NCBI GenBank assembly: GCA_039621445.1
Contig: CP154954.1
Coordinates: forward strand, 7,553,757 to 7,617,756
Reading direction: 5' to 3'
DNA length: 64,000 nucleotides
From: Euglena gracilis
Lineage: Eukaryota; Euglenida; Euglenophyceae; Euglenales
Under the pieces are notes generated by a model. It did no database searches, was not told the origin of the DNA, and saw only the letters and a program-made list of their open reading frames with translations. Positions 1-27,974 of this stretch are shown piece after piece; positions within the stretch are counted from its first letter, which is position 1, and the number at the start of each line of letters is the position of its first letter. The translations under genes and the position numbers were made by a program.

Positions 1-329
1 GTTTACTAAACCATTTGCACCCTCCCGCCCCACCCAAAGAATCACAAAGCATTCACCACAAGAGACTCCTGTCTGCTTGCCACCAATGCATGTCCCACGT
101 TCACTGGATTCTGCCAGGTGAGGGTCACAACCGCCGTCCTCCCCCGTGCAGACAAAAACACACACAGCAAACGCTGCAACACGCAACACATGTGCTATGA
201 TATATAGACATAGATATGGTAGATATGGTCCCGTGAGCTGCGAGACGGCCATTTTGGCCTTTCCCCGAAGCCCTCTGCCAGTATTTTACTTAGAAACCGC
301 CTGGGATAGAAGCACGATAGGAATACCAT

Positions 330-610
330 TACCACCCCCCCCCCGGGAAACTGTCACTGACAGGTCTGCCGGTAGCGGGGACCCTGACAACTTCTTATCA
401 TGACAGGTTGGCCCGCATCAAAGGCCCTCTGACAGTTTCCCAGGTTGGTCAATTCAGGGAAAGTCAATGAAAAATGACCCTGACAGGTTGGCCGGTGCCG
501 GGGACCCTGACAACTTCCTATACTGACAGGTTGGCCGGACCCTGACTGTTTCCCGGGCGGGACCCTGACAAGTTCTCGGGCGTGGTAAACCCCCCCCTCA
601 CTTATAACCC
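330..610. repeat. GGGAAACTGTCA-type repeat fragments
   Basis: Several GACAGGTTGGCCGG and GGGACCCTGACAA modules with CCCGGGAAACTGTCA at one end. The same modules occur at 6,404-6,568 and, more diverged, near 35,920-36,130 and 36,290-36,370. Confidence 0.6.
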
Positions 611-984
611 CCCGGGGGTTATAGGATCCTGTTTAGTGGTTGGCCCTGAGGGGGGGGTATAAGTGGGGGGGGTTACAGCCGTGGCGGTTCTCTTTGGTTT
701 CTCAAATCTTCCCGGGGGGGGGGGGGGGGGTATAAGTCACGGTTTAGTGGTTGGGCCCGAGGGGGGGGGGTTATAAGTGGGGGGGTCGCTGAGCTCTTAT
801 CTCTTTAGAGTAAGAGCGAAGCTTACCACCAGGGAAAAGTGGGGGGTCGGACCCGCCCCCCCTCCCCCGGCCCCCCCCCCTCTGGGTAGACCGTGAAAAC
901 CGCGGATTATCACCATGACCCCTGCCCGGTTCCGGGAATTTTTTTTTCCAGATGCGAGCGACTGGATTTCTAGTTTCCGAATCA

Positions 985-1500
985 CCTGGGTTTGACCCCC
1001 AACTCCCCGCCAGGCCCGAGTTATTCACGCGCGAAGGGGTCCAAACTGGGTAGGATTTACCCGCCCCCCCTGGATGAGCCCCCCCCCCCTTTGGACTCTG
1101 CCATTTCGGCCAAAAAATGTCAATTTTCAAAATATCTCCAAAATGAAGCCAAATCAAAGGAAAAGTTCGGAGACCTAATTTGAAGCCCTTGGAACGCCCC
1201 ATCCACCGGTATTTTGATTTCCCCGCAACTCCCCGCCCAGCCCGAGATATGGCCGTTTTCGGCCCAGATGGCCGTTTTGTACACTTTTCCCTCTGTTCGA
1301 CTTAGCCGTTTTCGGGGGGTGGGGGGTCAAAAAATCGATGTTTGCAAAATTTCTCGAAAATGATGCAAAGTCAAAGGAAATGTCCGGAGACCTAAATTGA
1401 AGCCCTTGGAACGCTCTATCTACTGGGGTTTTGGTTTCCCCGCAAATCACCGCCCAGCCCGAGATACGGGCGTTTTTTGGCCAATTTGGGCCATTTCAGG
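985..1500. repeat. dispersed repeat shared with 11.37-11.93 kb
   Basis: Contains GACCCCCAACTCCCCGCCAG, GCCCTTGGAACGCC and GATTTCCCCGCAACTCCCC, all found again at 11,365-11,930. No coding sequence supported. Confidence 0.7.
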
Positions 1501-1539
1501 CCATTTTGTACACTTTTCCTTCTGTTCGACTTAGCCGTT

Positions 1540-2430
1540 TTCGGCCCAAAAAGTCGAAAAAAATCGAAAAAAATTTTTTTGCCCGAAACGATGTTTTTTG
1601 GCCTCCCGGACCCAGAAAAACTGTTTTTGAGCCGAAAACGAGCGTTTTTCGACCCGCCAGCGCCCCGTTTTGGGCCGCCGACCCATTGACTTTGGGTCAA
1701 AACCGGGTCGAAAAAGTCGAAAAAAATCGAAAAAAATTTTTTTGCCCGAAACGATGTTTTTTGGCCTCCCGGACCCAGAAAAACTGTTTTTGAGCCGAAA
1801 ACGAGCGTTTTTCGACCCGCCAGCGCCCCGTTTTGGGCCGCCGACCCATTGACTTTGGGTCAAAACCGGGTCGAAAAAGTCGAAAAAAATCGAAAAAAAT
1901 TTTTTTGCCCGAAACGATGTTTTTTGGCCTCCCGGACCCAGAAAAACTGTTTTTGAGCCGAAAACGAGCGTTTTTCGACCCGCCAGCGCCCCGTTTTGGG
2001 CCGCCGACCCATTGATTTTGGGTCAAAACCGGGTCGAAAAAGTCGAAAAAAAATCGAAAAAATTTTTTTTGCCCGAGACGATGTTTTTTGGCCTCCCGGA
2101 CCCAGAAAAACTGTTTTTGAGCCGAAAACGAGCGTTTTTCGACCCGCCAGCGCCCCGTTTTGGGCCGCCGACCCATTGATTTTGGGTCAAATCCGGGTCG
2201 AAAAAATCGAAAAAAATCGAAAATTTTTTTTTGCCCGAAACGATGTTTTTTGGCCTCCCGGACCCAGAAAAACTGTTTTTGAGCCGAAAACGAGCGTTTT
2301 TCGACCCGCCAGCGCCCCGTTTTGGGCCGCCGACCCATTGACTTTGGGTCAAAACCGGGTCGAAAAAATCGAAAAAAATCGAAAAAAAATTTTTTGCCCG
2401 AAACGATGTTTTTTGGCCTCCCGGACCAAC
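1540..2430. repeat. 163-bp tandem repeat array, about 5.4 units
   Basis: Unit contains TTTTTTGGCCTCCCGGACCC and GCCGCCGACCCATTGA, recurring every 163 bases (for example at 1,670, 1,833, 1,996, 2,159, 2,322), with few substitutions. Overlapping ORFs in several frames exist only because 163 is not a multiple of 3 and stops are scarce. Confidence 0.93.
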
Positions 2431-2585
2431 AACCAAAAACACAACCCACCCCCCTCCCCCCCCCCAGCCCCCCCCCCCCCCCCCCCAACACCCCCCCCAC
2501 CATCCACCAAAACACCCTCCCCCACCACCCCCCCCCCCCCGCCCCCCCCCCCCCCCCCCCCCCCCTCCACCCCTCCACCCCCCGC
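2431..2585. repeat. C-rich low-complexity tract interrupting the tandem array
   Basis: About 150 bases of C-runs with scattered A and T. A final partial 163-bp unit resumes after it. Confidence 0.85.
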
Positions 2586-2775
2586 CAGTGCCCCGTTTTG
2601 GGCCGCCGACCCATTGACTTTGGGTCAAAACCGGGTCAAAAAAGTCGAAAAAAATCGAAAAATTTTTTTGGACCAAAACAATATTTTGGGGCCTCCCGGA
2701 CCCGGAAAAACTGTTTTTGAGCCGAAAATGAGCGTTTTTCGACCCACCGGCGCCCTGTTTCTGGCACAAAACCCA
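2586..2775. repeat. diverged last unit of the 163-bp array
   Basis: Same order of motifs as the array (GCCGCCGACCCATTGACTTT, TTTGAGCCGAAAA) but with many substitutions, suggesting an older copy at the array edge. Confidence 0.75.
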
Positions 2776-3326
2776 TGGATTTCAGGCAAAAGAGCTCCAT
2801 GGAGTGGGCCGGTATGTATGGAGGGGTCAATGAAGGGGTGCGTGCGCGCTTATTAAGAGCTCAGCACTATTCAAAACCTGGTTATAAGATGGGGGGTTAT
2901 AAGTGGGGGGTCGGGTTTAGTTTCCCGGGGGGGGGGGGGTGCACTCTGACAAAATTGCAAGGGCAGGGCTTCTATTAGGTGCAGGTATGAGCTTCGGGGG
3001 TATTTCAGGCTGTTTTCCTCCCATGGGGGTCCAACATTCGGCTCTCCGGCACATTGAAATTCTGGGGGAGGAGGGAAATACTTCATTTGGTGGGAAGCTA
3101 CGAAGACAACCCATTACACCCACCACCCTTAGGGTTCCCAATCGGGGGTTTTCTAAAAAGAAAACAACCTCGGGGGACGGAAGGAAAAAGGTGTTGGAGG
3201 TCCGCACCCGGGCTGGAAGCTGCTTTCTGGAAAAAGGATCTGGCTCCCCCAGGGGGTGTGGTCCCCTCCGACTTAAGAAAACCCCTGTCCCAGATTCCCA
3301 TTCAGCCCTGGGGACAAGGATTTCCT
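2776..3326. other. noncoding stretch, nothing recognised
   Basis: Contains GGTTATAAGATGGGG-type G-runs and scattered hairpins. ORFs present lack third-position bias and splice-supported neighbours. Confidence 0.5.
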
Positions 3327-3334
3327 TTCAGGGG

Positions 3335-3608
3335 CAGGCTTCTTTTTAAGACCCCCGGGGGGGAGGGGGGGTCCCCCCCACCCACCCAGGGTGGCGCGGG
3401 GCCCCCCCCCGGGGGGGGGGGGGGCGGGAGGACCCCCCGAAAATTGGGCCCGTTAAAGGCAATTTTCAAAAATTTTCGGCGCTTCGCGCCGAAAAGGTAT
3501 ACCGAGCGCCTCCGGCGCGGACCCCCCTGGGGGGGGGGGGGGGCCGGCCCGGACCCACCCACCCACCCCCCCCCCGGGGGAGGGTCAGGTGACTTAAAAA
3601 GAAGCCTG
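3335..3608. mobile_element. 274-bp MITE-like element, second copy of the GCN1 intron element
   Basis: Begins CAGGCTTCTTTTTAAG and ends CTTAAAAAGAAGCCTG, the same ends and interior plan as 60,220-60,491. Perfect 8-bp duplication TTCAGGGG at 3,327-3,334 and 3,609-3,616. Not in a recognised exon. No ORF of its own. Confidence 0.95.
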
Positions 3609-3616
3609 TTCAGGGG

Positions 3617-4222
3617 GTGGTTGGCAATACCACTGTCTTCTGGCAGGAATACAGTTCCGTCGGCTGCAAGTGTGGTAGACGTACTGAAGCAGAAGCCCAA
3701 TGGATGCTGACCCCTAGGCATGGGCTGGCCCAGGGGGGCCCGGCTTAGCGGGGAAAGGAAAGAAATGTGAGTGAGAAAGGGGGAGGAACTTTGAGAGAGG
3801 CGAGTGACGAGAACGACGCTGGTGACGGGAGTATGGTCACAATTGTACCATGGCTTCCCCACCCCAATGGGGTCGCATTCCACTGTCCAAAAAAGAACAA
3901 CAACAATTTGCCACTTTTTTGAAAACCAGTCGGTCAGTTCGGACCCCCCAAACGGACTAAATGGCCAAACAGCAATGGACTTGGAGCCACTTATGGTACT
4001 TCTGGCTGCTCCCAAATCCCCCTGAGAGAGGGATTGGGGGTTTGATTGACCCCCAATGCTTTGGGGGTCAATCAAACCAGTCAATCAGCCCCCAGGACTC
4101 GCATGCGTTAAACCCTGGGTCATCACTCACTAAGCAACGGCACAAATCATGAGCGGGCCGTGCCCCCGGAGGCCATAGTCACTGGCGATGGCTCGCGAGC
4201 GGCAACAGGCCCTGGGTCCCAA
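3617..4222. other. noncoding stretch, nothing recognised
   Basis: Includes an imperfect inverted repeat around GATTGACCCCCAATGC at 4,030-4,080. No exon supported. Confidence 0.5.
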
Positions 4223-4254
4223 ATCCCCACAGGTCACGAGGGTCACGGGGTGGT

Positions 4255-4400
4255 CAGCATCGAGAACTGCGGCACGGCGCTGAGGCGGCGCTGCGCGGAC
4301 GGCCGGCGGAACTTCCACGACTCGGAGCACGAAGTGGTGGTGAGGCAGAACTCGAGGTGCTTCGTCACGGAGTCCGCCTGGCGGTGGCACGCTGCTGGGC
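4255..4400 (-). CDS. candidate C-terminal exon of the TRP gene (strand uncertain)
   Basis: A G/C-at-third-position block. The minus frame reads DSVTKHLEFCLTTTSCSESW then KFRRPSAQRRLSAVPQF and a stop follows soon after. The plus frame (VVSIENCGTALRRRC...) has equally biased third positions and a good acceptor CCCCACAG at 4,228, so the strand cannot be settled by eye. It is placed with the TRP gene because it is the next coding-like block downstream of S6. Confidence 0.35.
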
Positions 4401-4430
4401 GGGCCGGGCAGGCGGAAGGCAACCCTGAAT

Positions 4431-4551
4431 CAGGGTTCGATATAAGGACAGGTGGGGGGGGGTCCGGACACCCCCTGCGGGCCAGGAGGGGGGGGGGTGG
4501 GGGGGACACCCCCCACCTAAACCATGTACGCCCTCCTTATATCAAACCCTG
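4431..4551. mobile_element. 121-bp inverted-repeat element with CAG...CTG ends
   Basis: Begins CAGGGTTCGATATAAGGA and ends TCCTTATATCAAACCCTG. Perfect 8-bp duplication CCCTGAAT at 4,423-4,430 and 4,552-4,559. Solo or partial relatives of the GGTTCGATATAA end occur near 32,640, 45,115 and 56,600. Confidence 0.93.
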
Positions 4552-4559
4552 CCCTGAAT

Positions 4560-5674
4560 CCCACGGCCCGTGTCGAATATCTCACCCCCCACTCCACGCC
4601 CCCTGAGTGGGTATCCCTCAGGTCAGGTATTGTCATCCTCGGTTCCTAACTTGGTCTGTTTTCTTGGACCGGAAAGATCTTACAGCAGGTGATGTGTCAC
4701 GTTGCATGCATCACACTGGTCACATGTGACAAGTAACCACGTTCCCCACCAGACCCGCTTCCCGTTTGTGTGTGTGTGTGCGTGCGTGCGTGCGTGTAGC
4801 TGTGTGGTGATGTTTTTATATCAACCCCGTGGGAACTTACCAATCAAAAATACCTAAAAACCTGGGTGGGTGGTCTGAAACACCGAATTTGGGCGGTGAC
4901 GCTGCTTTCCGTGCACTACTTGCTCTGTGAGAGAAAAAAAAAATGTGGAATAATATGGTGACAGTATATGTATTTTCGAGGGGAATCAATGGTATAGCAC
5001 CTGTTTCACACATTGCCACAATGGAGATGCACAGCAGCCTGGGTTGAATGGGGTGGCATATTCCTTCCGGATATCCTGCATCTCATCCATGCTGTGCTCG
5101 GACTCGTACGCTGCCCGCTGCAGGGGGGCGGGATCCAATCGTCACTCTGCCGGCCACCGTTGCCACCGCTGCTGACCTGACGTGGGTGGGCAACAGCAGG
5201 GGAAAATCAACCACGACCTTTTTATGCGTCAAACAGTTGCGCAAGCCGAGAGAACAGGAAAGAATGACGGCTGGCCCTGAAGGTAGGCGTAGACAGCAGG
5301 TGGGGATTAAAAAAACAGATTCCTGCCAGGAGAAAAACTTTGCAAACTTGGATGTGACCATTGACTAAAATTTATCCATGTCATGTCACGCAGAATTTAA
5401 ATCAAAAGGTGCTTTAAACAGAGGGCAATCATGGGGAAGGAAATATATAAATGATGACACGTGGGCACTGCAGTGAAAAGGGGGGAAACGGACCGGGTGA
5501 GGATGAAACAAGTGTCGCACTGAAACAAGGAAGACAGGAGAAACGTGTGGTACTTTGATCTGGCTGGCACAGATGAGACGTACAGGAAAGACTGTGGAGG
5601 GTCAAGATCAATTCAGGGATTTGGGCTGTTGCCCTACTCCCAGGGGGTGTTTCAACCTCCCAGTCGCCCTGGCC
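4560..5674. other. TRP gene 3' region or intron, no exon seen
   Basis: Short TG microsatellite near 4,770-4,800; otherwise mixed sequence without biased frames. Confidence 0.5.
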
Positions 5675-21365
<15,691 letters not shown>

Positions 21366-21399
21366 GGCCCCCTGTGTTGAGGGTCAGGACCCACACACC

Positions 21400-22700
21400 C
21401 ACCACCCGGAAGGAAGGGGGGGCTCAGGGGGACCTGTGTTTGTTTGGGCGGCAAGGATAACTTAAGCGTGCACTGCCCATGCGAACGGCACACAGGGGGA
21501 GAAAATTGCGTCGACGTTTACAGGAAAATTATCTCCCGGAACCCTGTCAGCTGGCCACCCCCGCAACACATCACGTGGCTTGATGGCTGCCACGCCATGT
21601 CTAATGGGCTGCACATGCCACCAAGATGCGGCGGCCAGACTGACACATCAGCATCTAAGATCCATAAGTGGAGAAGTGGGGCCACATTTTGGGATTCAAG
21701 TGTTCTAAATATATGCAGTATTATCTCTTTCTATTTTAGTACTCTGTTTTATAATTACCATTCCGGCGCCCTTTGGGTGGGTCACCACAAATTGGTAATG
21801 TTTGGAGCATGGTTATTTTAAGCTACCTTTCTGGGCATGGCCTGTGCGGGGGATTTTTTTTCAATTTTGGTAAAAAAAAATGTGTTTTTTTCTTTTTGCC
21901 AGTGATTTTTGAGTTTTTGCTCGACAATTTTTTGGACCTTGTTATACCAGTGAGAAATATGCAAAAATTTGCCCAACTTAAGCGCAATGTTGCATGACAT
22001 GTAATATTGCAGAATTAAATAAAATTCTGAGATTTTCTTGAGAAGGTGAGTCTTGTCTAGCAGTGTTCATCGGGGGTGTCTTTTTTACATTTTCTAGGTC
22101 TGTGTTGCCCCCCCCCCCCCCGCTGTAGTTTGCTGGAGGTCGGATAGGGCTGGTTTTTGAAATGGGAAAGGTTTTCTCCTTAAGGAAGGGTTTACCCCAT
22201 GCTGCTCTTTTATGAGATGTTTATACAAAGATTTGCATAATAAGCTTCTGCAAAATATGTGAGTGGGTCATTTTGGCTCCAAACCACCTTTGAATCGGAA
22301 AAGCGGACCAGCAAAACAAGATATGACACAGAAGCAATGCCCACTCGCCAAGGAGTGGCATATTAGTTCCAGTGGCACGGGAGGTCCAGGGGCAGGACTG
22401 GGCTGCACGTGTGCAACGTTGGGGGGGGGGGCGGTCGCGTTCATGCGTGGTTGGGGAGTGGGGAGGGGCAGGAGGGGCAGACTCTGATGGCCACAAATGG
22501 TGACCGTGTTCGGGTTGCAAGGGCGAGGGCAGGCAGACAGAGCCCCTGGGGCTCCACAGCAAGGGAGGGGGTAGTGTACAGCCGGCAGTGGAACCAAACG
22601 GACGCCATCGAACGGCAGCAAACTGGACGGGCCCCGTCGACCGCCGGCGCGCTGGTGGGCCCGAAGCAAACACCCATGAACATCCAGAATCCTGAACCCG
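21400..22700. other. intergenic stretch upstream of the TRP gene, no gene recognised
   Basis: Mixed sequence with a C-run at 22,110-22,120. A G/C-biased block at 22,560-22,670 could be an exon on either strand but has no family match or clear splice sites. Confidence 0.45.
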
Positions 22701-23885
22701 GTCACGCCCAGTCACGCCCAGTCACGCGCATTCACACGCAGTCACACCCATCCACACACAGTAACGCCCAGTCACACGCAGCCACACGCAGTCACGCCCA
22801 GTCATACCCAGTCACACGCAGCCACGCCCAGTCACACGCAGCCACGCACAGTCACACGCAGTCACGCCCAGTCACACACAGTCATACTCATTCACACGCA
22901 CGCAGTCGCACGCGCAGCCACGCCCAGTCACGCGCAGTCACACGCAGCCACGCCCAGTCACACGCAGTCATGCCCAGTCACGCCCAGTCACACGCAGTCA
23001 GGCCCAGTCATGCCCATTCACACACAGTCACGCCCAGTCACACGCAGCCACGCCCAGTCACACGCAGTCACGCCCAGTCACGCCCAGTCACACGCAGTGA
23101 TGCCCAGTCATGTCCAGTCACACGCAGTCACACGCAGCCACGCCCGGTCACACGCAGTCACGCCCAGTCACGCCCAGTCACACGCAGCCACCCCCAGTCA
23201 CACACAGTCACGCCCAGTCACGCCCAGTCACGCCCAGTCACGCCCAGTCACACGCAGTCACACGCAGCCACGCCCAGTCACACGCAGCCACGCCCAGTCA
23301 CACGCAGTCACGCCCAGTCACACGCAGTCACGCCCAGTCACGCCCAGTCACGCCCAGTCACGTCCAGTCACACGCAGTCACGCCCAGTCACACGCAGTCA
23401 CGCCCAGTCACACGCAGCCACGCCCAGTCACACGCAGTCACGCCCAGTCACGCCCAGTCACGCCCAGTCACGCCCAGTCACACGCAGTCATGCCCAGTCA
23501 CACGCAGCCACGCCCAGTCACACGCAGCCACGCCCAGTCACACGCAGTCACGCCCAGTCACGCCCAGCCACTCGCAGTCATGCCCAGTCACACGCAGCCA
23601 CACCCAGTCACGCCTAGTCACGCCCAGTCACGTGCAGTCCCACGCAGTCACGCCCAGCCACACGCAGTAACGCCCAGACACACGCAGTCACGCCCAGGCA
23701 CACCCAGTCACACGCAGCCAAGCCCAGTCACACGCAGTCACGCCCAGTCACGCCCAGTCACACGCAGTCGTGCCCATTCACACGCAGTCACGCCCAGTCA
23801 CATGCAGCCACGCCCGGTCACACGCAGTCACGCCCGGTCACACGCAGTCACGCCCAGTCACACGCAGTCACAAATAGTCATTCCC
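22701..23885. repeat. 10-bp minisatellite, about 1.2 kb
   Basis: Alternating CACGCCCAGT and CACACGCAGT units with minor variants. A plus-strand frame stays open for about 400 codons only because the unit lacks stops in some frames. Confidence 0.97.
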
Positions 23886-24717
23886 AGTCATTTCATTTGC
23901 TTGGCTTGGCCCCGAGGGGACCCTTGGAGCAGGAGGGCCGCCGCAGAGCCAGCCATTCACTTAACATGAGTGACAATGCAATGGCACAGCGTGAATGTCC
24001 GCGTGGTGCCGGGGGGGTGGGGGGACAGCTGCCAGGGGAGGTGGCAACGTTCTGAACGGTGGTCCACTGGCTTGCAGGCATGGGAGAAAGGGGCGTGCAG
24101 GGGGAAACGACTGGGCTGTGGACGGGGTCGTCACTTCTGGCGCTTGGAAGGCGGTCAAGGGGCAACCCACAAAAGTGGCCACAACACCCAAGGTAAAAAC
24201 AAACGCACACAAGTATGCAAGTGCGTGGGCCCTGGGATCAGGCATCATTGTTTAAAGAAGCCTTAAAACCCTTAAAATTTTTAAAACCCCTTAAATGCCT
24301 TCAAAAACAATAAAAAGAAAAAACCTTTCCAAAGGTCACCCAAAGCGGGCTTGAAGGAAAATAACATTCTGTGGAGGGGGGATGACAAAAATACCCTTAG
24401 ACAGCCCCGACGGGGCCGCATAAGGGCATTTCTCAAAAGTTTTCCAGAGCTTTGCAACCAAACTCATACCAAGCCTCCGGCCCGGACCTGCCCACCCACA
24501 CCCTGCCCCCCCCAAGGGGGTTCTTAGCAAGTTGGAAAAAAAAAGGAAACCTGATTAATTTTAAAATTAACGCATACATGGCGCCGGGGTGTAACCCAAA
24601 AAAAAAGCAGAAAAACACGTTGTTTTGCGCATCCTGGTGGCCCGGGCGGACGCAACACCGATGGGAGAGGCCTGCCCCCAGCGGCTGACGGGACGGCGGG
24701 GCAGAGCGGGGCTGGCG

Positions 24718-24745
24718 GGGCTCGTCCAGGACGCAGTACCGGCGG
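24718..24745 (-). CDS. candidate short exon
   Basis: Reads RRYCVLDEP in a G/C-biased minus frame, between CCTACAG and CGC-CAG. Could be a downstream exon of the chromodomain gene; no family recognised. Confidence 0.3.
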
Positions 24746-24999
24746 CTGTAGGTGGCCGTGCCCCCCGGGGCCCAAGCCACAGCCCTTGCCCCACCCACCC
24801 CCCATCAGTCGTAACCGAAAAAACACACACAGGAAAAAATACGCCCACAGTCTGCAATCATTCGGGGAATTTTGAGGAAGTGGTTGGGGGCATGCCATTT
24901 TGCAAACGTGGCTTCGCAGAATAATGCACGGTGGTAGAACCTTTTGGCTTCAACGCTTCAAATTTGACTTCAAAAACAACACGTGCCCCACGTATTTCA

Positions 25000-27780
25000 G
25001 AGCATATTTCCACCCGGGCAGTAGGGAATGACTTGCAGGTGGATTTACGCACCAAATTCTGAAACGAACGCCTCCCCTGACACACACGAAAAATTTACAA
25101 AAGTGAAAGCAAACATGCTATTTCTTGAAAACAGCATGTGATACATTCTCTGTTCTAATGCAAATTTCATCAACTGAGAAACTTTTTTTCCAGAACCAGA
25201 GGAGGGGGTACGAACCCACTACCCACCCCTGGGGGGTTCCAGGGGACCACCTTTTGGGAGGTGAATCTTGGCATCCAATTTAACGCTTCGCACCGAGAGT
25301 GGAGATAAAACCCCCCTCTGAGGGAACCCACTCGGCCCGACCCCATTTCCCATGGGGGGGCGGGGCTGGACACACCGACCCGCCCCCTCCCCCACCGACC
25401 TTGAAGCAAGAACCTCGACCGAAACAGGAAAAAGCAGCTCGGCAGATGTCGTGCAGGGAGGAAGTCCCGCCCCCTCTGCCTGACATCAACGGATCAATCG
25501 ACGGTGGCGGGCCGGGGGGATGAACGCAACGCCTGACACCGGGGGAACCGGGCGGCCGGCCACCTGCGTCACCCCTGGTGCGGGTGGTGGGGGGCGGCAC
25601 AGCCCGGCGGGCGGCCCCTTCGGCCGAAACGGTCTCGCTTGGGAGCCTGAGGTCGGAACCGTAACCGTCGTAGATGGCAGGTGTTCGATGCCCGAAGGGT
25701 AACCCCCTCCCCCCCCCCCCGCAACCCATTGCTTGAGTTGTTTTCAATGGAGCTGCCCAGGGGTTCCTTCAAGTTGGGTGTTGTTTAAACTTTGGATGTA
25801 TTTTTTTTGCAATACGTCGTTGTGAGTGTGCACGGACGTCGGCTTCGTTGCTGTGATTGCGCCTTGAGACTGCACGGTGTGTTTCAACCCCAGGGGGGTT
25901 GCTGAAATTTCGATTTCAGGTGGTGGCCGAGGAGGTTGCTTGAAGTTGGGTGTCGGTCGGTTGGGTCCAGGGATTGTTTTAAAAAACCGAGGGAGGAGGG
26001 CGTACCCCACTAACCCAGGGGGCACTCCCACCCCCCTAGGGAGTCCGGGAACCAACTTTTTGGGGGTACCCCTCAGGGGAGGGGAAAGGGTCTGGCAGAC
26101 CCACCCACCCCAGCCCCCCCTGTGGTGCCAAATTAAAAAATAAAACTCTGGCCAGGGCCTAAGAGTCGCTAAAAAGCGGAGGGGCACTCTTTAAGACTAA
26201 GGGAAGAGGACAGCAGTTGGTCACCAGGCTGGAAAGTAATTGAACCTTACCAATGCTCCCAAACACGTCGAGCAGACAGCCAGCACCCTCTCTGAAACGA
26301 CGAAAGACGACATCCCGTTTGAGCCAAAAAAAAAGAATCAGCGCTTGGTGAGAAGTGGGGAACTGGAAAATAGCTTCTGGATGCTCTTACAAAAAAGCTT
26401 TCGGCATTTTTTGATATGGTACCTCAACTCTTTTTTGTCGTAGGGTTTTATCGTCGCAAAAACACTCGGCTGAGGGAAAACGAGAGAGATGCACAACGGG
26501 AGATCAATCCGACCATTTTCCAGAAGGGAGAAGAAAGTCCAGAATTACATCAAATGTGACTGTAAAAAATCGGCAGGTATTTCCTGCTCTCCAGAAGGGG
26601 CCACGACTCGTGGAAGTGCTGATGGCAGTAACAGCGGCATCCAACTGCTTTGCAATTTGGAGGCTCACCCCAAAATTCAGGCAAATCGATGATACAACAC
26701 CACAAATGACCAATTCTTTTGCATTCAAAAAAGTCACAGGAAATGATGCAGCCCGGGAAAAAGAGAAATGGAAAAAAATCCAAATGGATGGGGATGCTTC
26801 CAAAAAAAAAGGCTACTCAGAGAAGGGGTTAGCAGATGGATGGAAAGCACTGAAGCAGGCGGCCATCCCGCCCTTGGAAACTGCCCCGCTGGCACTCCGG
26901 GCACTCCGTCAAGTCCCATACTGCGAAGGGTCAAAAACAATGCCAGAAAATAATTTTTACCAGATTTTTTTAAATTTTCAATTTAAATATTCTTTTTTTA
27001 AAAAAATATACTTATAATAATACATAAAATAAAAATAAAATATATAATACATTCCAGGTCTGTTCTCAAATAATAAATTCACAGAAAGATCCGGTTACTT
27101 CACACCGTAATTATTTTGCACTGTGTCTCAAAAATATTTGCACAATATCCCAAAAATATTTGCCTCCGTTCCAAAAAATTTTGCACCTGGGTCGGTGGTT
27201 TGCACAGTTGCCCTTTGAAACTTCAATCGGCGTGGATCTTTTTACATTGTCCAGTGTAAAGCTGTTTTTTCATTGACCAAAAATAAATGACAGAGTGCAA
27301 ATTTTTTCCGTACACGTGCAAATATTTTTTGAGGCTCATCACCAAAATTTTGGGGGCTCTTGGCAACAATTTTGACAGGTTGGGGCAAATATTTTTGCTA
27401 AACACGGGCAAACATTTCAGACGCTGGTGTAATACAAATATTGACATTAAGACATCCAGAGTAATACAAATAAACCACATCGATTTTGCTGGCATGTGGT
27501 TCTCCTTATTGCACATTCAATGGGTTTTGAATTTGCAAACATGTATTGCTCAAAGCGCGGTTCAAGGCACCCTTGATGAAAAGAAAAAAAACTGACACAG
27601 ATGGAGACCCTCACAGAGGAGGGAGCAGACATCCGAACAGGACCAGATACTATTTGGCAAGCCCATACGGAAACGTAAATGACAATGAACGAGCCCTTGT
27701 AGTTCGTTGAGGCACTTCACCCGTAACCCCGCCAGGTAACCACCGCAAACCTCACCAGTGAATCAGTGCTATGGAGCATC
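25000..27780. other. mostly noncoding stretch, AT-rich at 26.9-27.6 kb
   Basis: A G/C-biased block at 25,500-25,690 may hide a minus-strand exon (frames open, none diagnostic). The rest includes a low-GC segment with TTTGCAC-type repeats and no supported gene. Confidence 0.45.
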
Positions 27781-27893
27781 GGGCAGACCGAGACCGAAAT
27801 TTCCAAGTGCCACAGCCTCTGATGACCGCTTGGATCGGACAACGCTGCACGGGGGGGGGGGGTCCCCACAGCATACCCGGGACGTCCCTGAGA

Positions 27894-27974
27894 TTCAGGC
27901 GCGGGTTCTCGTCCCGGTCGTGCCAGGTGGCCTTCCACCGGGGCAGGCCCTTCCACCGCAGCAGCACCCGGCAG
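27894..27974 (-). CDS. chromodomain exon, second half
   Basis: Reads [20 protein letters not shown] then [15 protein letters not shown]...TWxxxxN is the chromodomain core, with the aromatic and WKG residues in place. The acceptor is one of two overlapping CTG motifs; exit TCT-CAGGG. Confidence 0.8.

Noticed and set aside
1697-2856. ORFs of 250-305 codons over the 163-bp array
   Set aside because: Stop-poor tandem repeat; frames shift with the unit and poly-Pro/Gly comes from C-runs.
3054-3710. ORF of about 218 codons on plus across the 3.3-kb element
   Set aside because: It spans the transposon-like element and is Gly/Pro-rich from G/C runs; no domain.
22701-23885. CRISPR-like regular repeats
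   Set aside because: Units are contiguous 10-mers without unique spacers, and the window is eukaryotic.
22409-23969. A 300-400 codon plus-strand ORF rich in SHAQSHAVTPSH
   Set aside because: It is the translation of the 10-bp minisatellite; open frames are a by-product of the repeat and no splice or homology support exists.
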